A stretch of 64,000 bases of DNA from CAWDJT01 sp963828705 (GCA_963828705.1 CAWHGA010000023.1:205906-269905), one strand, 5' to 3'; numbered from the stretch's first letter, positions 8,330 to 17,687 are shown. The notes: generated by a model from the letters alone, not told the origin. Made by a program: numbers and translations.

Positions 8330-9523
8330 CTACTGCGCTTGCTTGATCTCGGTGTCGCTCAGGTAACAGGCGGGATCGGGCGCCCACAGGTCGCCGGTGG
8401 CCGCTTCCGCACGGACGCGAAAGTTGCCGCCGCAGATTTCCAGCCAGCAGCAGCTGGCGCAGCGCCCCTGGACATAGGGCCGCTTGTCCTTCAGCCTCTG
8501 CATCAACGGGTCGGACAAGTCCGTCCAGATCTCACTGAAGGGGCGCTGACGGACATTGCCGAAGGAATGATGCCGCCAGAACTGATCGGCGTGTACGGAA
8601 CCGTCCCAACTGACGCAACCGATGCCACGCCCGGTGCTGTTGCCTTCGTTCATCTGGAGCAGCTCCAGGACCTCGGCAGCCCGCGGCGACCCCTCGCGGA
8701 GCAGGCGCAGATAGAGATAGGGTCCGTCGGCATGGTTGTCCACGGTGAGCACTTCTTTGGGTTTGCCGCGCTGGTGCAGGTCGGTGGTGCGGTCAATGAT
8801 AAGGTCTACCGCCGCTCGGGTCTCGTCGTGGGAGAGGTCTTCTGCCATGAGTTGACTACCGCGTCCGGCATAGACCAGGTGGTAGAAACAGACCCGGGGG
8901 ATGTCGTGTTCTTCGAGCAGGTCAAAGATGGCCGGGATTTCCTGAACATTGCGGCGATTCATGGTGAAGCGCAAGCCCACCTTGATGCCGGCTTCCTGAC
9001 AGGCATGAATCCCTTCCAGAGCCTTCTGAAAGGCGCCACGGACACCACGGAACCGGTCGTTGATTTCCTCGAGTCCATCCAGACTGATGCCAACATAGGA
9101 AAGGCCGATCTTTTTGAGCTGCTGAGCCACGCCTGGCTTAATCAGAGTGCCGTTGGTGGAAATGACTGCTCGCATCCCTTTGGACACCGCGTAGTCGGCC
9201 AGTTCCGGGAGATCCGCCCGAACCAGCGGTTCACCCCCGGAAAAGAGTACCACCGGAGCTCCAAACTGAGCCAGATCATCCAGCAAGGCCTTGCCCTCGG
9301 TCGTGGTCAATTCGTTGGGGGAGGTTTCATCCTGATCCAGGGCCTGGGCATAGCAGTGGACACATTTTAGATTGCAGCGGCGAGTGATGTTCCAGACCAC
9401 CACCGGTTTTTTGTCGGCGGAAAACTGCAACAAATGGGATGGCAACCGGCCGCTGTGCCGGCCATAGCGCAGAGCATCCGATGGTTCCACGGTCCCGCAA
9501 TAGAGCTTTGAAATTCCAATCAT
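8330..9523 (-). CDS. ahbC: AhbC, 12,18-didecarboxysiroheme deacetylase (radical SAM)
   Basis: 397 residues. AhbC removes acetate side chains from didecarboxysiroheme to give iron-coproporphyrin III, just before AhbD. The N-terminus MIGISKLYCGTVEPSDALRYG is characteristic of AhbC. The radical SAM motif is TRRCNLKCVHCYAQ, followed by FSGGEPLVRADL. The C-terminal SPASM-like part carries CVSWDGSVHADQFW, CASCCWLEICGGNFRVRAE and a final Cys in DPACYL. The ATG at 9523 follows AAGGAAA. A 220-base GC-rich spacer with small hairpins separates it from hemB. The siroheme decarboxylase genes ahbA/ahbB are not in the window. Confidence 0.88.
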   Translation of the reverse strand: MIGISKLYCGTVEPSDALRYGRHSGRLPSHLLQFSADKKPVVVWNITRRCNLKCVHCYAQALDQDETSPNELTTTEGKALLDDLAQFGAPVVLFSGGEPLVRADLPELADYAVSKGMRAVISTNGTLIKPGVAQQLKKIGLSYVGISLDGLEEINDRFRGVRGAFQKALEGIHACQEAGIKVGLRFTMNRRNVQEIPAIFDLLEEHDIPRVCFYHLVYAGRGSQLMAEDLSHDETRAAVDLIIDRTTDLHQRGKPKEVLTVDNHADGPYLYLRLLREGSPRAAEVLELLQMNEGNSTGRGIGCVSWDGSVHADQFWRHHSFGNVRQRPFSEIWTDLSDPLMQRLKDKRPYVQGRCASCCWLEICGGNFRVRAEAATGDLWAPDPACYLSDTEIKQAQ

Positions 9524-9629
9524 ATCAGATTTCCTTGGCCTCCCAACAATCCCCGGTCATCCTTTTCCGTGGAATTCCCCTCAGTCAACCCGAATCAATC
9601 ACCGGGTAGCGGCCAGTCGAAGGAAAGGG

Positions 9630-11420
9630 TCATTCCCCTTTCTTCGCTTCCTCCTCTGCCGTGGGGTACTGGTGAAAGGTATCGCGGATAAGCTGATTCA
9701 GATAGCGATCCGGATCCACAACGGCTTCCCGCGGCAGAATGAACTGGGTTTGGCCGCTGCGTTCGGCGATCAGCCGAAAACCATAGTCGTAATTATTGGA
9801 GATTTTGCTGCAAATTGTTGAGGCCGTCATCTCTTGAAACAGCGCCTGTTCGACGATGGTGTTGATGGCCTCTTCGTTGAAGTGGATCTTGAACCCGAAT
9901 CGCCCGTGGTAGCTGCCTTCGAACAGGGTGATCTGGTTGTAGAGCCCTAGTATTTCGTCGAAGATCCGTTCCACCGACAGACCGGTGCGCAGATGGTAAT
10001 CGGCCACCAGAGCAATTCGCGGCGGGCTGAAGACAATGGGGTAGTCCACCAGGTAGCGCTGTTTCTTGGTGGCGATCAATTCCTGGACCTGTTTCCTTTC
10101 TTCATCCACAATCTTGCGATAGGATCGGGAGCGCTTGGGATCATGGGGCTGGGCCAGGATTTTCGCCAGCTCTCCTTCCGGGTCGTGGACCACTTCCTCA
10201 GTGACCACCAGGTATTTGATCTCCGTGCTCGGCAACTTCTTCTCGTAAGGCAGCAGGACTCGTTCAATGGCGCACACCAAGCCGCGTGCTCCGGTCTTCT
10301 CCAGGAAAGCGATCTCCGCCAGTATCCGCAAGGCTTCATCGGTAAACTTGATATCGACTCCGTAAGACCGAAAATCATCTTTCTTGCCGAGGATGATGGG
10401 GTTGTTGGGGTTTCTGAGGATCTCGTAGAGGTCATCGATTTCCAGTCGCTCGAGTACGGCGATCACTGGCAGCCTGCCGATGAATTCACTTTCAAAACCG
10501 TAGGAGATCAGATCTTCGGCACGGGTGTGCTTGAGAAACTTGTAGTCGTCGTCCTTGCTTTGAACCGTTGCGCCGAACCCGATGCCCTGCTTCTGCCGCC
10601 GGTTCTTGACCAGACCCGCGAGGTCGTTGAAGGCACCACTCACGATGAACAGGATGTTGCGAGTATTGACCGTACGTTTCTCGCGTTTGCCGGTGCGCCG
10701 GTAATCTTCTACGGCTTGCATCTGGGACACCGGATCATGCGGTACGCGCAGGTCCACATCGGTTTCTTCCATGGGTTTGAGGAGCGTTCGCTGCACGCCG
10801 GTGCGGGACACATCGATGCCGATGATGTTGTGCGCCGAAGCGATCTTGTCGATTTCATCCAGATAGATGATCCCGTGCTCAGCCAGTTCCAGGTCATCAC
10901 CCGCCTCGGTGAGCAGATCGCGCACCAGGTCTTCGACATCGCCACCCACGTAACCGGTTTCGCTGAACTTGGTGGCATCGCCCTTAACGAACGGTACCCC
11001 GATCTTTTGGGCAATCAGCTTGATCAGGTAGGTCTTGCCAACACCGGTGGGACCGATAAGGATGATGTTGTTCTTAATGCGTCCCACGGTCTGGTTGGGC
11101 TTGCCGCGATCGACCCGTTTCTGAAACTTGATGCGGTTGTAGTGGGTGCAAATCTTGGTGGCCAGAATGGCCTTGGCATCATCCTGCTTGACCACGTACT
11201 GATCCAGGTAGGCCAGGAGCTCTTCGGGCTTCATGTCGAATTTGATTTGATCGATTCCGCGTGGCCCGGCTTGCCCCTCTTCCTTGGCAGGTTCATCCGG
11301 TTTGGGAACCATCATGGGAGAAAGGACCTTGATGCGGCAACCGTACTTCTTGGACAGGTAGTCGCTCAGCTCCTTCTCCAACTCATCCTGACTGGGAAAT
11401 TTATCGATTCGATCCGCCAT
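9630..11420 (-). CDS. ClpX-like AAA+ ATPase without zinc-binding domain
   Basis: 596 residues, well above the ~420 of ClpX. The AAA+ core matches ClpX: Walker A GPTGVGKT (123-130), pore loop GYVG (156-159), Walker B GIIYLDEID (183-191), the IGF ClpP-docking loop in GIGFGATV (280-282) and the sensor/arginine-finger stretch FESEFIGRLPV. The N-terminal four-cysteine zinc domain of true ClpX is replaced by an unrelated ~80-residue segment, and about 170 extra residues follow the core. This suggests an unfoldase with different substrate or adaptor choice that can still dock ClpP (inference). It has its own promoter and may also transcribe into ahbC, 106 bases downstream. Confidence 0.8.
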   Translation of the reverse strand: MADRIDKFPSQDELEKELSDYLSKKYGCRIKVLSPMMVPKPDEPAKEEGQAGPRGIDQIKFDMKPEELLAYLDQYVVKQDDAKAILATKICTHYNRIKFQKRVDRGKPNQTVGRIKNNIILIGPTGVGKTYLIKLIAQKIGVPFVKGDATKFSETGYVGGDVEDLVRDLLTEAGDDLELAEHGIIYLDEIDKIASAHNIIGIDVSRTGVQRTLLKPMEETDVDLRVPHDPVSQMQAVEDYRRTGKREKRTVNTRNILFIVSGAFNDLAGLVKNRRQKQGIGFGATVQSKDDDYKFLKHTRAEDLISYGFESEFIGRLPVIAVLERLEIDDLYEILRNPNNPIILGKKDDFRSYGVDIKFTDEALRILAEIAFLEKTGARGLVCAIERVLLPYEKKLPSTEIKYLVVTEEVVHDPEGELAKILAQPHDPKRSRSYRKIVDEERKQVQELIATKKQRYLVDYPIVFSPPRIALVADYHLRTGLSVERIFDEILGLYNQITLFEGSYHGRFGFKIHFNEEAINTIVEQALFQEMTASTICSKISNNYDYGFRLIAERSGQTQFILPREAVVDPDRYLNQLIRDTFHQYPTAEEEAKKGE

Positions 11421-11488
11421 GGGATATCACTCCGCTAGTATTGACCATTGTCATTGCCTGATGTGACCGGCACTTCCACCGCCCCCTA

Positions 11489-11517
11489 ACTATAAACACT
11501 AGGCTGGGGCATTTCAA
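11489..11517 (-). promoter_or_regulatory. Sigma-70 promoter for the ClpX-like gene
   Basis: On the minus strand TTGAAA (11517-11512), a 17-base spacer and TATAGT (11494-11489) lie about 70 bases upstream of the start codon at 11420. Both hexamers match 5 of 6 consensus bases. Confidence 0.6.
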
Positions 11518-11544
11518 CGCAACCGGATTCCCTGGCCGACGGCA

Positions 11545-12330
11545 TTAACCCTCCAGCGGCATCAGTTCCAGGTTTCCCCAGGCGCCCAGACGGTCATCGA
11601 GCAGGATCAATACTCCCCGCAATTCGGGAATCTCGGGTGCCAACTGGAGCGCCTCGGCCATGGTTTCCGGGTTCTGCACCAGATTGCCCAAACGGGTGGC
11701 GGCGGCATCGGCCAGAGCTGCGCTGCCAGCCACCACAGTAACGGCATCGGCCCGGCCGAAGCTCAGCGAATGGCCAATGGTCCCTGACGACGTGCAAACC
11801 CCCAGCGGCAAATCCGTGGCACAAAACCGCAAGCCTAGCCGATTGGTAAAGGGAGACCGCGGCCCAGCATAGACCGCCATGGTGATGTCTTCGATCACAT
11901 CCAGGTAGCAATCACCACCGTTTTCGACGATGGTACCGCTGCCCTGCGCTCGCAAGCGCAGTCCCACCGCCTGAGCAATGGCCCCTGCCACCGCCGCCAT
12001 GGGGCCCACGCCGGTAACTCGGGCCGCCCGGAGCATTTCTCGCACCACCGGCGGCGCATCATCGTCTTCGGGCAGCGGCTGCAAAGCATGAAGGAATGCC
12101 GGGTGGCGGGCAATGTATTGGTCCAGGTGACGACGGCAGGTCAGCACAGCATCTTGAGCCACCTGTTGGAGGTCGCGTTCCGCCCGGATCCACAGGTCAG
12201 TTTCCTGATACTGCACGCGAAAGGTCACCCACCCGGCCCGGCGATGGTGCTCGCGATAGAAGCGTTCGCCAGTCCGGGCCAAGCCGTGGAAGAGACCTCG
12301 TGGCTCGGCAGACTTGGGCATCATTCCCAT
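11545..12330 (-). CDS. UPF0280 family protein
   Basis: 261 residues of the UPF0280 family, distantly related to ApbE-type flavin-transfer proteins; the biochemical role is not established. Recognisable features are GVGPMAAVAGAIAQAVG in the middle and CTSSGTIGHSLSFGRADAV followed by an Ala-rich helix (AALADAAATRLGN). There is no signal peptide, so it is probably cytoplasmic. The start at 12330 overlaps the guaA stop by ten bases; an in-frame ATG six bases later is an alternative. The overlap implies co-transcription and coupling with guaA. Confidence 0.75.
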   Translation of the reverse strand: MGMMPKSAEPRGLFHGLARTGERFYREHHRRAGWVTFRVQYQETDLWIRAERDLQQVAQDAVLTCRRHLDQYIARHPAFLHALQPLPEDDDAPPVVREMLRAARVTGVGPMAAVAGAIAQAVGLRLRAQGSGTIVENGGDCYLDVIEDITMAVYAGPRSPFTNRLGLRFCATDLPLGVCTSSGTIGHSLSFGRADAVTVVAGSAALADAAATRLGNLVQNPETMAEALQLAPEIPELRGVLILLDDRLGAWGNLELMPLEG

Positions 12331-13877
12331 TCGATGGTGCTGGGTGGTTTCGAAGAAATGTCGTAGACCACCCGATTAACGCCTTTGACTTCGTTGATAA
12401 TGCGGTTAGACATCACGGCCAGTAATTCGTACGGAACCCTTGCCCAGTCTGCGGTCATGGCGTCAACGCTTTCCACCATGCGGATGGCGATCACCTGATC
12501 GTAAGTGCGTTCATCGCCCATGACGCCCACCGAACGTACCGGCAGCAGCACCGCAAAGGCCTGCCAAACCTTGTCGTACCAACCCGAGCTTGCCAATTCC
12601 TCGAGGATGACGGCGTCAGCTTCCCGCAGTATCCGCAGGTTTTCCCGGGTGATTTCACCGATGATGCGGATGGCCAGCCCCGGTCCGGGAAAGGGATGGC
12701 GCATGATGATGTGTTCCGGCAGCCCCAGCTCGCGGCCCACCAGCCGCACTTCGTCCTTGAAGAGTTCCCGCAGCGGCTCGACAAGCTTGAGCTGCATCCG
12801 TTCCGGAAGTCCGCCGACATTGTGATGGGTCTTGATGGTGGCGGAAGGCCCCTTGAACGACACGCTTTCGATGACATCCGGATAGAGGGTGCCTTGCGCC
12901 AGATACCGGGCATTGGCGAGCTTCGAAGCTTCCTTATCGAAAACCTCGATGAAGCTGTTGCCGATGATCTTGCGCTTCGATTCCGGGTCGGTCACCCCGT
13001 GGAGACGGGTCAGGAACAGGTCGGAGGCATCCACATAGGTGAGGTTGATGGCGAAATGGTCGCGGAATACGCGCTGCACATCTTCCGCCTCCCCCTTGCG
13101 GAGCAGCCCGTTGTTGACGAAAATGCAATGCAGCCTCGAACCAATGGCCTTGTGCAATAGTACGGCCACCACCGAGGAGTCCACCCCGCCGCTCAGGGCG
13201 CAAATGACCTGGTCTTCGCCGATGGTCTGGCGGGAGTTCTGGATGACCGATTCGACGAAGGATTTCATGGTCCAGGTGGGCTTGCAGCGGCAGATGCCGA
13301 ACAGGAAGTTGTCCAGGATGGCGCGTCCGCAGGGGGTGTGCGCCACTTCCGGGTGAAACTGCACCCCGTAGCATTGGCGTTCGGAATTGCCCATGGCGGC
13401 TACCGGCGAATTGTCACTGTGAGCCAGTTGCACAAAACCGGGAGGCATCTGCAGCAGGCGGTCGCCATGGCTCATCCAGACGCGCACATCGGCGGTTTCG
13501 ATATCGCGGAAGAGTTCGCTGGGTTGGTCGATATCGATCTGGGCCGGTCCGTATTCACGCTGCGTCGCGCCTTCCACCTGACCGCCCAGTTGGTAGGCCA
13601 TGAGCTGCAGTCCGTAACAAATCCCCAGCACCGGCACGCCCAGCGAAAAGATCCCCGGATCGGACAGCGGCGCACTCGGATCGTAGACACTGGAGGGCCC
13701 GCCCGACAGGATGATCCCCTTGGGCCGGAATTGCCGGATGGCATCCAGGGTTTTGTTGAAGGGATGAATTTCGCAGTAGACGTGGCTTTCTCGCACTCGC
13801 CGGGCGATAAGCTGGGTGTACTGCGACCCGAAATCCAGGATCAGGATACGTTCTTCGTGGAGCTGATCGGCTTCCAT
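12321..13877 (-). CDS. guaA: GMP synthase (glutamine-hydrolysing)
   Basis: 518 residues. Converts XMP to GMP using ATP and glutamine. The N-terminal class I glutamine amidotransferase domain has the nucleophile Cys in VLGICYGLQLMAYQ and the His/Glu of FHPEVAHT. The ATP-pyrophosphatase domain begins at CALSGGVDSSVVAVLL (PP-loop). The C-terminal dimerisation domain includes HPFPGPGLAIRIIGE and ends in STIEWE. The ATG at 13877 with an upstream GAGG fits the family start. It lies 85 bases after guaB on the same strand, forming a guaBA operon extended by the UPF0280 gene. Confidence 0.97.
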   Translation of the reverse strand: MEADQLHEERILILDFGSQYTQLIARRVRESHVYCEIHPFNKTLDAIRQFRPKGIILSGGPSSVYDPSAPLSDPGIFSLGVPVLGICYGLQLMAYQLGGQVEGATQREYGPAQIDIDQPSELFRDIETADVRVWMSHGDRLLQMPPGFVQLAHSDNSPVAAMGNSERQCYGVQFHPEVAHTPCGRAILDNFLFGICRCKPTWTMKSFVESVIQNSRQTIGEDQVICALSGGVDSSVVAVLLHKAIGSRLHCIFVNNGLLRKGEAEDVQRVFRDHFAINLTYVDASDLFLTRLHGVTDPESKRKIIGNSFIEVFDKEASKLANARYLAQGTLYPDVIESVSFKGPSATIKTHHNVGGLPERMQLKLVEPLRELFKDEVRLVGRELGLPEHIIMRHPFPGPGLAIRIIGEITRENLRILREADAVILEELASSGWYDKVWQAFAVLLPVRSVGVMGDERTYDQVIAIRMVESVDAMTADWARVPYELLAVMSNRIINEVKGVNRVVYDISSKPPSTIEWE

Positions 13878-13962
13878 GTGACTTGCCTCATCAAATGATG
13901 CTTCGGAAGTGTCCAAAAACAACAGTGCCAGTGTCGCTGTCGTCAGGATTGGTTCTGTGGCC

Positions 13963-15441
13963 TTACTTCAGATCCACCTGGTAGTTGGGGGCTTCCTTGG
14001 TGATGATCACGTCGTGAACATGGCTTTCCTTAAGCCCGGCGCTGGTGATGCGCACCATACTGGGCCTGGTTCGAAGTTCTTCCAGGTCGGCACATCCGAC
14101 ATAACCCATGCCGGCGCGCAACCCCCCGATCAGCTGATATACACTTGCTGCCAGCGGCCCCTTGTAGGGCACCATGCCTTCAATGCCTTCCGGGACGAGT
14201 TTGCTGGTTTCCACGACTTCTTCCTGGAAATAGCGGTCGCGGCTGCCTTCTTTCATGGCCCCCAACGATCCCATGCCGCGGTAGGTCTTGTAACTCCGGC
14301 CCTGGTACAGGATGGTTTCACCCGGACTTTCCTCGGTGCCGGCAAAGAGGCTACCGATCATGACGCTGTGAGCACCGGCCGCCAGGGCCTTGACCAGATC
14401 GCCACTGTATTTGATGCCGCCGTCGGCGATGATGGGGGTGCCGGTCTCCCGGCCGACGCGGGCGCACTCGATGATGGCGGTAATTTGTGGTACGCCGACC
14501 CCGGCCACAATACGTGTGGTGCAGATGGAACCAGGTCCCACTCCCACCTTGATGGCGTCGGCTCCGGCATCGATGAGGCTGCGAGCGCCTTCAGCAGTGC
14601 CGACATTGCCGGCGATCACCTGCAGGTTTGGGTATCCCTGCTTGATCTGGTGCACCATTTCGCGCACATTGAGCGAATGGCCGTGGGCGCTATCCACTGC
14701 AATGATATCCGCACCGGCGTTTTTCAAGGCCGCCACCCGTTCCAGCACGTCTTTCCCGACGCCTACCGCGGCTCCGACACGCAGCCGGCCCAGATGGTCT
14801 TTGCAGGAATTGGGATATTTCTTGATTTTGAGGATGTCCTTGATGGTGATCAACCCCTTGAGGCGCCCCATATCGTCCACTACCAGCAATTTTTCGATGC
14901 GGTTCTTGTGCAGTAGCCTTTTGGATTCTTCCAGGGAAATGCCCACGGGGGCCGTCACCAATCGGTCCTTGGTCATGACCTCCGAGACCTTCAGATCCAT
15001 GTTGGTTTCGAACCTCAGGTCACGATTGGTGATGATTCCCACCAGGATGCCGTCTTTGACCACGGGAAGACCGGAGATCCGGTATTTGGCAGCCAATTCC
15101 AGCACGTCGGAGATCCGGTGGTCCGGCTCAACCGTCACCGGATCGACAATCATGCCGCTTTCCGATTTCTTGACCTTGTCCACTTCCTGGGCCTGGCGTT
15201 CAATGCTCATGTTTCGATGGATAATGCCGACACCGCCTTCGCGGGCGATGCTGATGGCAGTATCGGCTTCGGTCACGGTATCCATGGCCGCCGTTACCAG
15301 GGGAATGTTCATCGGGATGTCGCGAGTCAACCAGGTGTCCACCTTGGTTTCGTGGGGAAGCACGGTGGAATCGGCGGGCACCAGCAAAACATCATCGAAG
15401 GTCAAGGCTACGGGAATCGAGTTGGGGTCCATGGTGTTCAT
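13963..15441 (-). CDS. guaB: Inosine-5'-monophosphate dehydrogenase
   Basis: 492 residues. Oxidises IMP to XMP with NAD+, the committing step of guanine nucleotide synthesis. The TIM barrel starts ALTFDDVLLVPADSTVLP. Two CBS domains are inserted at about 95-210 (SEVMTKDRLVTAPVGISLEE). The catalytic loop is GVGPGSICTTRIVAGVG with the active-site Cys. The flap RYFQEEV and the end KESHVHDVIITKEAPNY are typical. Followed by guaA on the same strand. Confidence 0.97.
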   Translation of the reverse strand: MNTMDPNSIPVALTFDDVLLVPADSTVLPHETKVDTWLTRDIPMNIPLVTAAMDTVTEADTAISIAREGGVGIIHRNMSIERQAQEVDKVKKSESGMIVDPVTVEPDHRISDVLELAAKYRISGLPVVKDGILVGIITNRDLRFETNMDLKVSEVMTKDRLVTAPVGISLEESKRLLHKNRIEKLLVVDDMGRLKGLITIKDILKIKKYPNSCKDHLGRLRVGAAVGVGKDVLERVAALKNAGADIIAVDSAHGHSLNVREMVHQIKQGYPNLQVIAGNVGTAEGARSLIDAGADAIKVGVGPGSICTTRIVAGVGVPQITAIIECARVGRETGTPIIADGGIKYSGDLVKALAAGAHSVMIGSLFAGTEESPGETILYQGRSYKTYRGMGSLGAMKEGSRDRYFQEEVVETSKLVPEGIEGMVPYKGPLAASVYQLIGGLRAGMGYVGCADLEELRTRPSMVRITSAGLKESHVHDVIITKEAPNYQVDLK

Positions 15442-15494
15442 TCACGGTTCTCCATATGAATGGTTGTTCATCGAAACTACTAAGGAGTCAATGC

Positions 15495-16550
15495 TTACGC
15501 CGCCATCGGCCAGTCCCAGGTGAACGGCGATATCATTCTGCGCGGCCAACCTTGGCCGGTTTCCAGACTATCCAGGAGTAGGCCTTCCAACAGGCCAGCA
15601 TCGGTCACCACCAGGTCGGTCCGATTGAGCCGGGCCAGGATCTCGGAAACGATGAGTGTGCCTCCCAGGATAATGTCTTCACGGTCCTTTTCCAGCCCCA
15701 CCCACTGACGTCGTTCCTTCAGTGTTTGACCGGCCAGTTGTCGAAGCGTATCGCCAATCCAGCGAGCCGGCAAGACCAGACCGTTGACTCGATAGGGTTG
15801 GTATGCTTCCATCCGCAGGTACATGGCGGCCAGGGTGGTGACCGTGCCCGCGGTGCCGACCACCATCAGGTCTGCGGGTTTCGGTGGCAAACTGTCGAGC
15901 AGCTCGATCAAGGCTGTCCAGGTTGGCGCCAGGTCCTGCCCGACCCGTTGAGTGGCCGCTTCCAAGTCCGTCAGCGCTGGTGGATCAGCCTGAAGGTACG
16001 CCTCGGTCACGGTGGCGGCGCCGACAAACACGCTGGTAGCCCACAAAGGGGTGGGCTGCAAGGGGTCCACCAGAGTGAATTCAGTGCTGCTGCCGCCCAG
16101 ATCAAAAGCGAGCACCGTGGTGTTCTTCCGAGCCAGACCGCTCAACACGCCCTTTGCTGACAAGGTGGCTTCCGTCTCCTCGCTAAGGATTGCCCCGTGG
16201 ATGCCGGTTTGCTCTTCGATGGTTTGCAGGAACTCCAGTCCATTGGGAGCCCTGCGGATCACCCCGGTGGCCCCGCAGACCACCGAATCCGCCCCGAGCC
16301 CGCTAATCAAATCGGCATATTCCTGAATCACGGCGATGCTTTTCTGCATCCCCTCGCGAGTCAGGCCGATACCGACATCAAAGCCTTGAGCCAGCCGTGT
16401 CACCCGGCGTTCCAGGCAGAGGGGCCGAAGGAGCTGTTCATCGCGCAAGGCAGCGACCAGCAGTCGGATTGTGTGTGAGCCAAGATCAATTGCGGCAATA
16501 ACGGCGTTTTCTGCCAATCCGGTTCCCCAGGGAGAGTAAGACTTATTCAA
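15495..16550 (-). CDS. Ppx/GppA-type phosphatase
   Basis: 351 residues of the exopolyphosphatase / pppGpp phosphatase family. The ASKHA phosphate-1 motif AAIDLGSHTIRLLVA is at 18-32, the conserved GATGVIRRAPNG near 95, EETEATLSAKG near 125, and the phosphate-2 motif AFDLGGSSTEF near 148. The C-terminal HD-like domain of long Ppx/GppA proteins is absent, as in short bacterial forms. It hydrolyses inorganic polyphosphate or pppGpp; sequence alone does not decide. The start is uncertain: TTG at 16550 or a TTG at 16517 preceded by GGGGAACCGGA. It is 53 bases from the start of guaB. Confidence 0.85.
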   Translation of the reverse strand: MNKSYSPWGTGLAENAVIAAIDLGSHTIRLLVAALRDEQLLRPLCLERRVTRLAQGFDVGIGLTREGMQKSIAVIQEYADLISGLGADSVVCGATGVIRRAPNGLEFLQTIEEQTGIHGAILSEETEATLSAKGVLSGLARKNTTVLAFDLGGSSTEFTLVDPLQPTPLWATSVFVGAATVTEAYLQADPPALTDLEAATQRVGQDLAPTWTALIELLDSLPPKPADLMVVGTAGTVTTLAAMYLRMEAYQPYRVNGLVLPARWIGDTLRQLAGQTLKERRQWVGLEKDREDIILGGTLIVSEILARLNRTDLVVTDAGLLEGLLLDSLETGQGWPRRMISPFTWDWPMAA

Positions 16551-16873
16551 CCCGAGCGGTCGGTTTGCAGCATTCGCCGAGCTATCGATTGGAGCACCCG
16601 GGTGACCACAGCCAACCGATGTCGTTCCACTTTGAGAACTGCAAGTGGTTTTCTTCGCTTGACAAATCCTGACAGCTCATTAGAAGCTTAACGGGTTATC
16701 GTTTATGAGTGAACACATGCATCCCCCGTTATGCCACGACTCGGTATACGGTGCCGGTTAAGCTCCAATCCCCCGTTCACGCTGCCATTCCTGCAACAAT
16801 GGGTTTGTCGGGTAGAAAGCCGCGAGGTTCCATGTCGAATCTTCACAAGACCTACAAACGAAGGGGGGCGGCC
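16551..16873. promoter_or_regulatory. Divergent promoter region, ppx / sua5
   Basis: Spacer of 323 bases between the leftward Ppx gene and the rightward Sua5/YrdC-like gene. On the plus strand TTGACA (16659-16664) is followed after 16 bases by TAGAAG (16681-16686), a possible promoter. No clear leftward promoter was found. Confidence 0.4.
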
Positions 16874-17485
16874 ATGATTCTGGAAATTGATCCAAGACAC
16901 CCCGAACCCAGAAAAATCAAGCAGGTTGTGGACGTCCTCGGTAATGGCGGAATCATCACCTATCCTACCGACACCTATTATGGCATCGGATGTGATCTCT
17001 TCAACAAAGAATCCATCGAGAAGATCTATCTGCTGAAGCGGCGCCCCAAACAGAAACCTTTTAGTTTCATCTGTTGCGATCTTAGGGACATCAGCGAATA
17101 CGCCCAGGTCACCAACTATGCCTACAAGACCATGAAGCGGCTGTTGCCTGGACCGTACACCTTCATCCTGGAGGGTTCGCGGCTGGTCCCCCGAATCATG
17201 CTGACCAAACGCCACACCGTCGGTATCCGTGTCCCGGACCACGCCATCTGTCTGGCCATCGTACGTGAACTGGGCCATCCGATCATCAGTACCAGTGCGA
17301 CTGATCCGGACGGAAACATTCTCCAGAGCCCTCAGGAGATCAAAGAAAAACTGGGCCACGCCGTCGATGTGATTGTCGATGGCGGTCCCATTCAAGGCCT
17401 TCCTTCCAGCATCATCTCACTTATCGATGATACCCCGGAGATCCTGCGCGAAGGCAGCGGCGACATCAGCCTGTTTCGTTCTTAG
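16874..17485 (+). CDS. Sua5/YciO/YrdC family protein
   Basis: 203 residues. Members bind ATP and threonine and include the threonylcarbamoyl-AMP synthases of tRNA t6A37 synthesis. Typical motifs are GGIITYPTDTYYGIGCDL, the KxRP-type KRRPKQKPFSFICCDL, LLPGPYTFIL, and GIRVPDH...HPIISTSAT. KPFSFI and the lack of a C-terminal Sua5 domain make it closer to the YciO branch, whose role is less certain. The ATG at 16874 follows a G-rich ribosome site. The frame is open upstream to a GTG at 16709 but that stretch is not family-like. Confidence 0.85.
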   Translation: MILEIDPRHPEPRKIKQVVDVLGNGGIITYPTDTYYGIGCDLFNKESIEKIYLLKRRPKQKPFSFICCDLRDISEYAQVTNYAYKTMKRLLPGPYTFILEGSRLVPRIMLTKRHTVGIRVPDHAICLAIVRELGHPIISTSATDPDGNILQSPQEIKEKLGHAVDVIVDGGPIQGLPSSIISLIDDTPEILREGSGDISLFRS

Positions 17486-17526
17486 CGGCCGTCCATCAAT
17501 GAGTGTCTCGATTTGTGCCGATCAGT

Positions 17527-17547
17527 GGGCGGGGATAAGGCCCGCCC
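17527..17547 (+). terminator. Possible terminator after sua5-like gene
   Basis: GGGCGGG and CCCGCCC form a 7-bp GC stem with a 7-base loop, 41 bases after the stop codon; the trailing sequence is only weakly T-rich (GTTCTTTATT). Confidence 0.35.
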
Positions 17548-17687
17548 GCAACAGTTCTTTATTCATGAACAGGCCCTGAAGGGATTACGGGACACAAGAT
17601 TCAGGGCTGAAGGAACAAGTCCGAAACAAGGCACTTTAGATGCGGTGCGTGGTCTTGGGCATTCCCAGGAGTCGCCACCGCGTCACT

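Noticed and set aside
8252..9370. 372-codon open frame antisense to ahbC
   Set aside because: Shadow of the radical SAM gene, with no domain resemblance.
9993..11438. 481-codon open frame antisense to the ClpX-like gene
   Set aside because: The minus strand encodes a clear AAA+ protein over the same bases; the plus frame has no family motifs and arises from codon bias.
14390..15523. 377-codon open frame antisense to guaB
   Set aside because: IMP dehydrogenase on the minus strand fully explains the region; the plus frame is Ser/Pro/Arg-rich and not protein-like.
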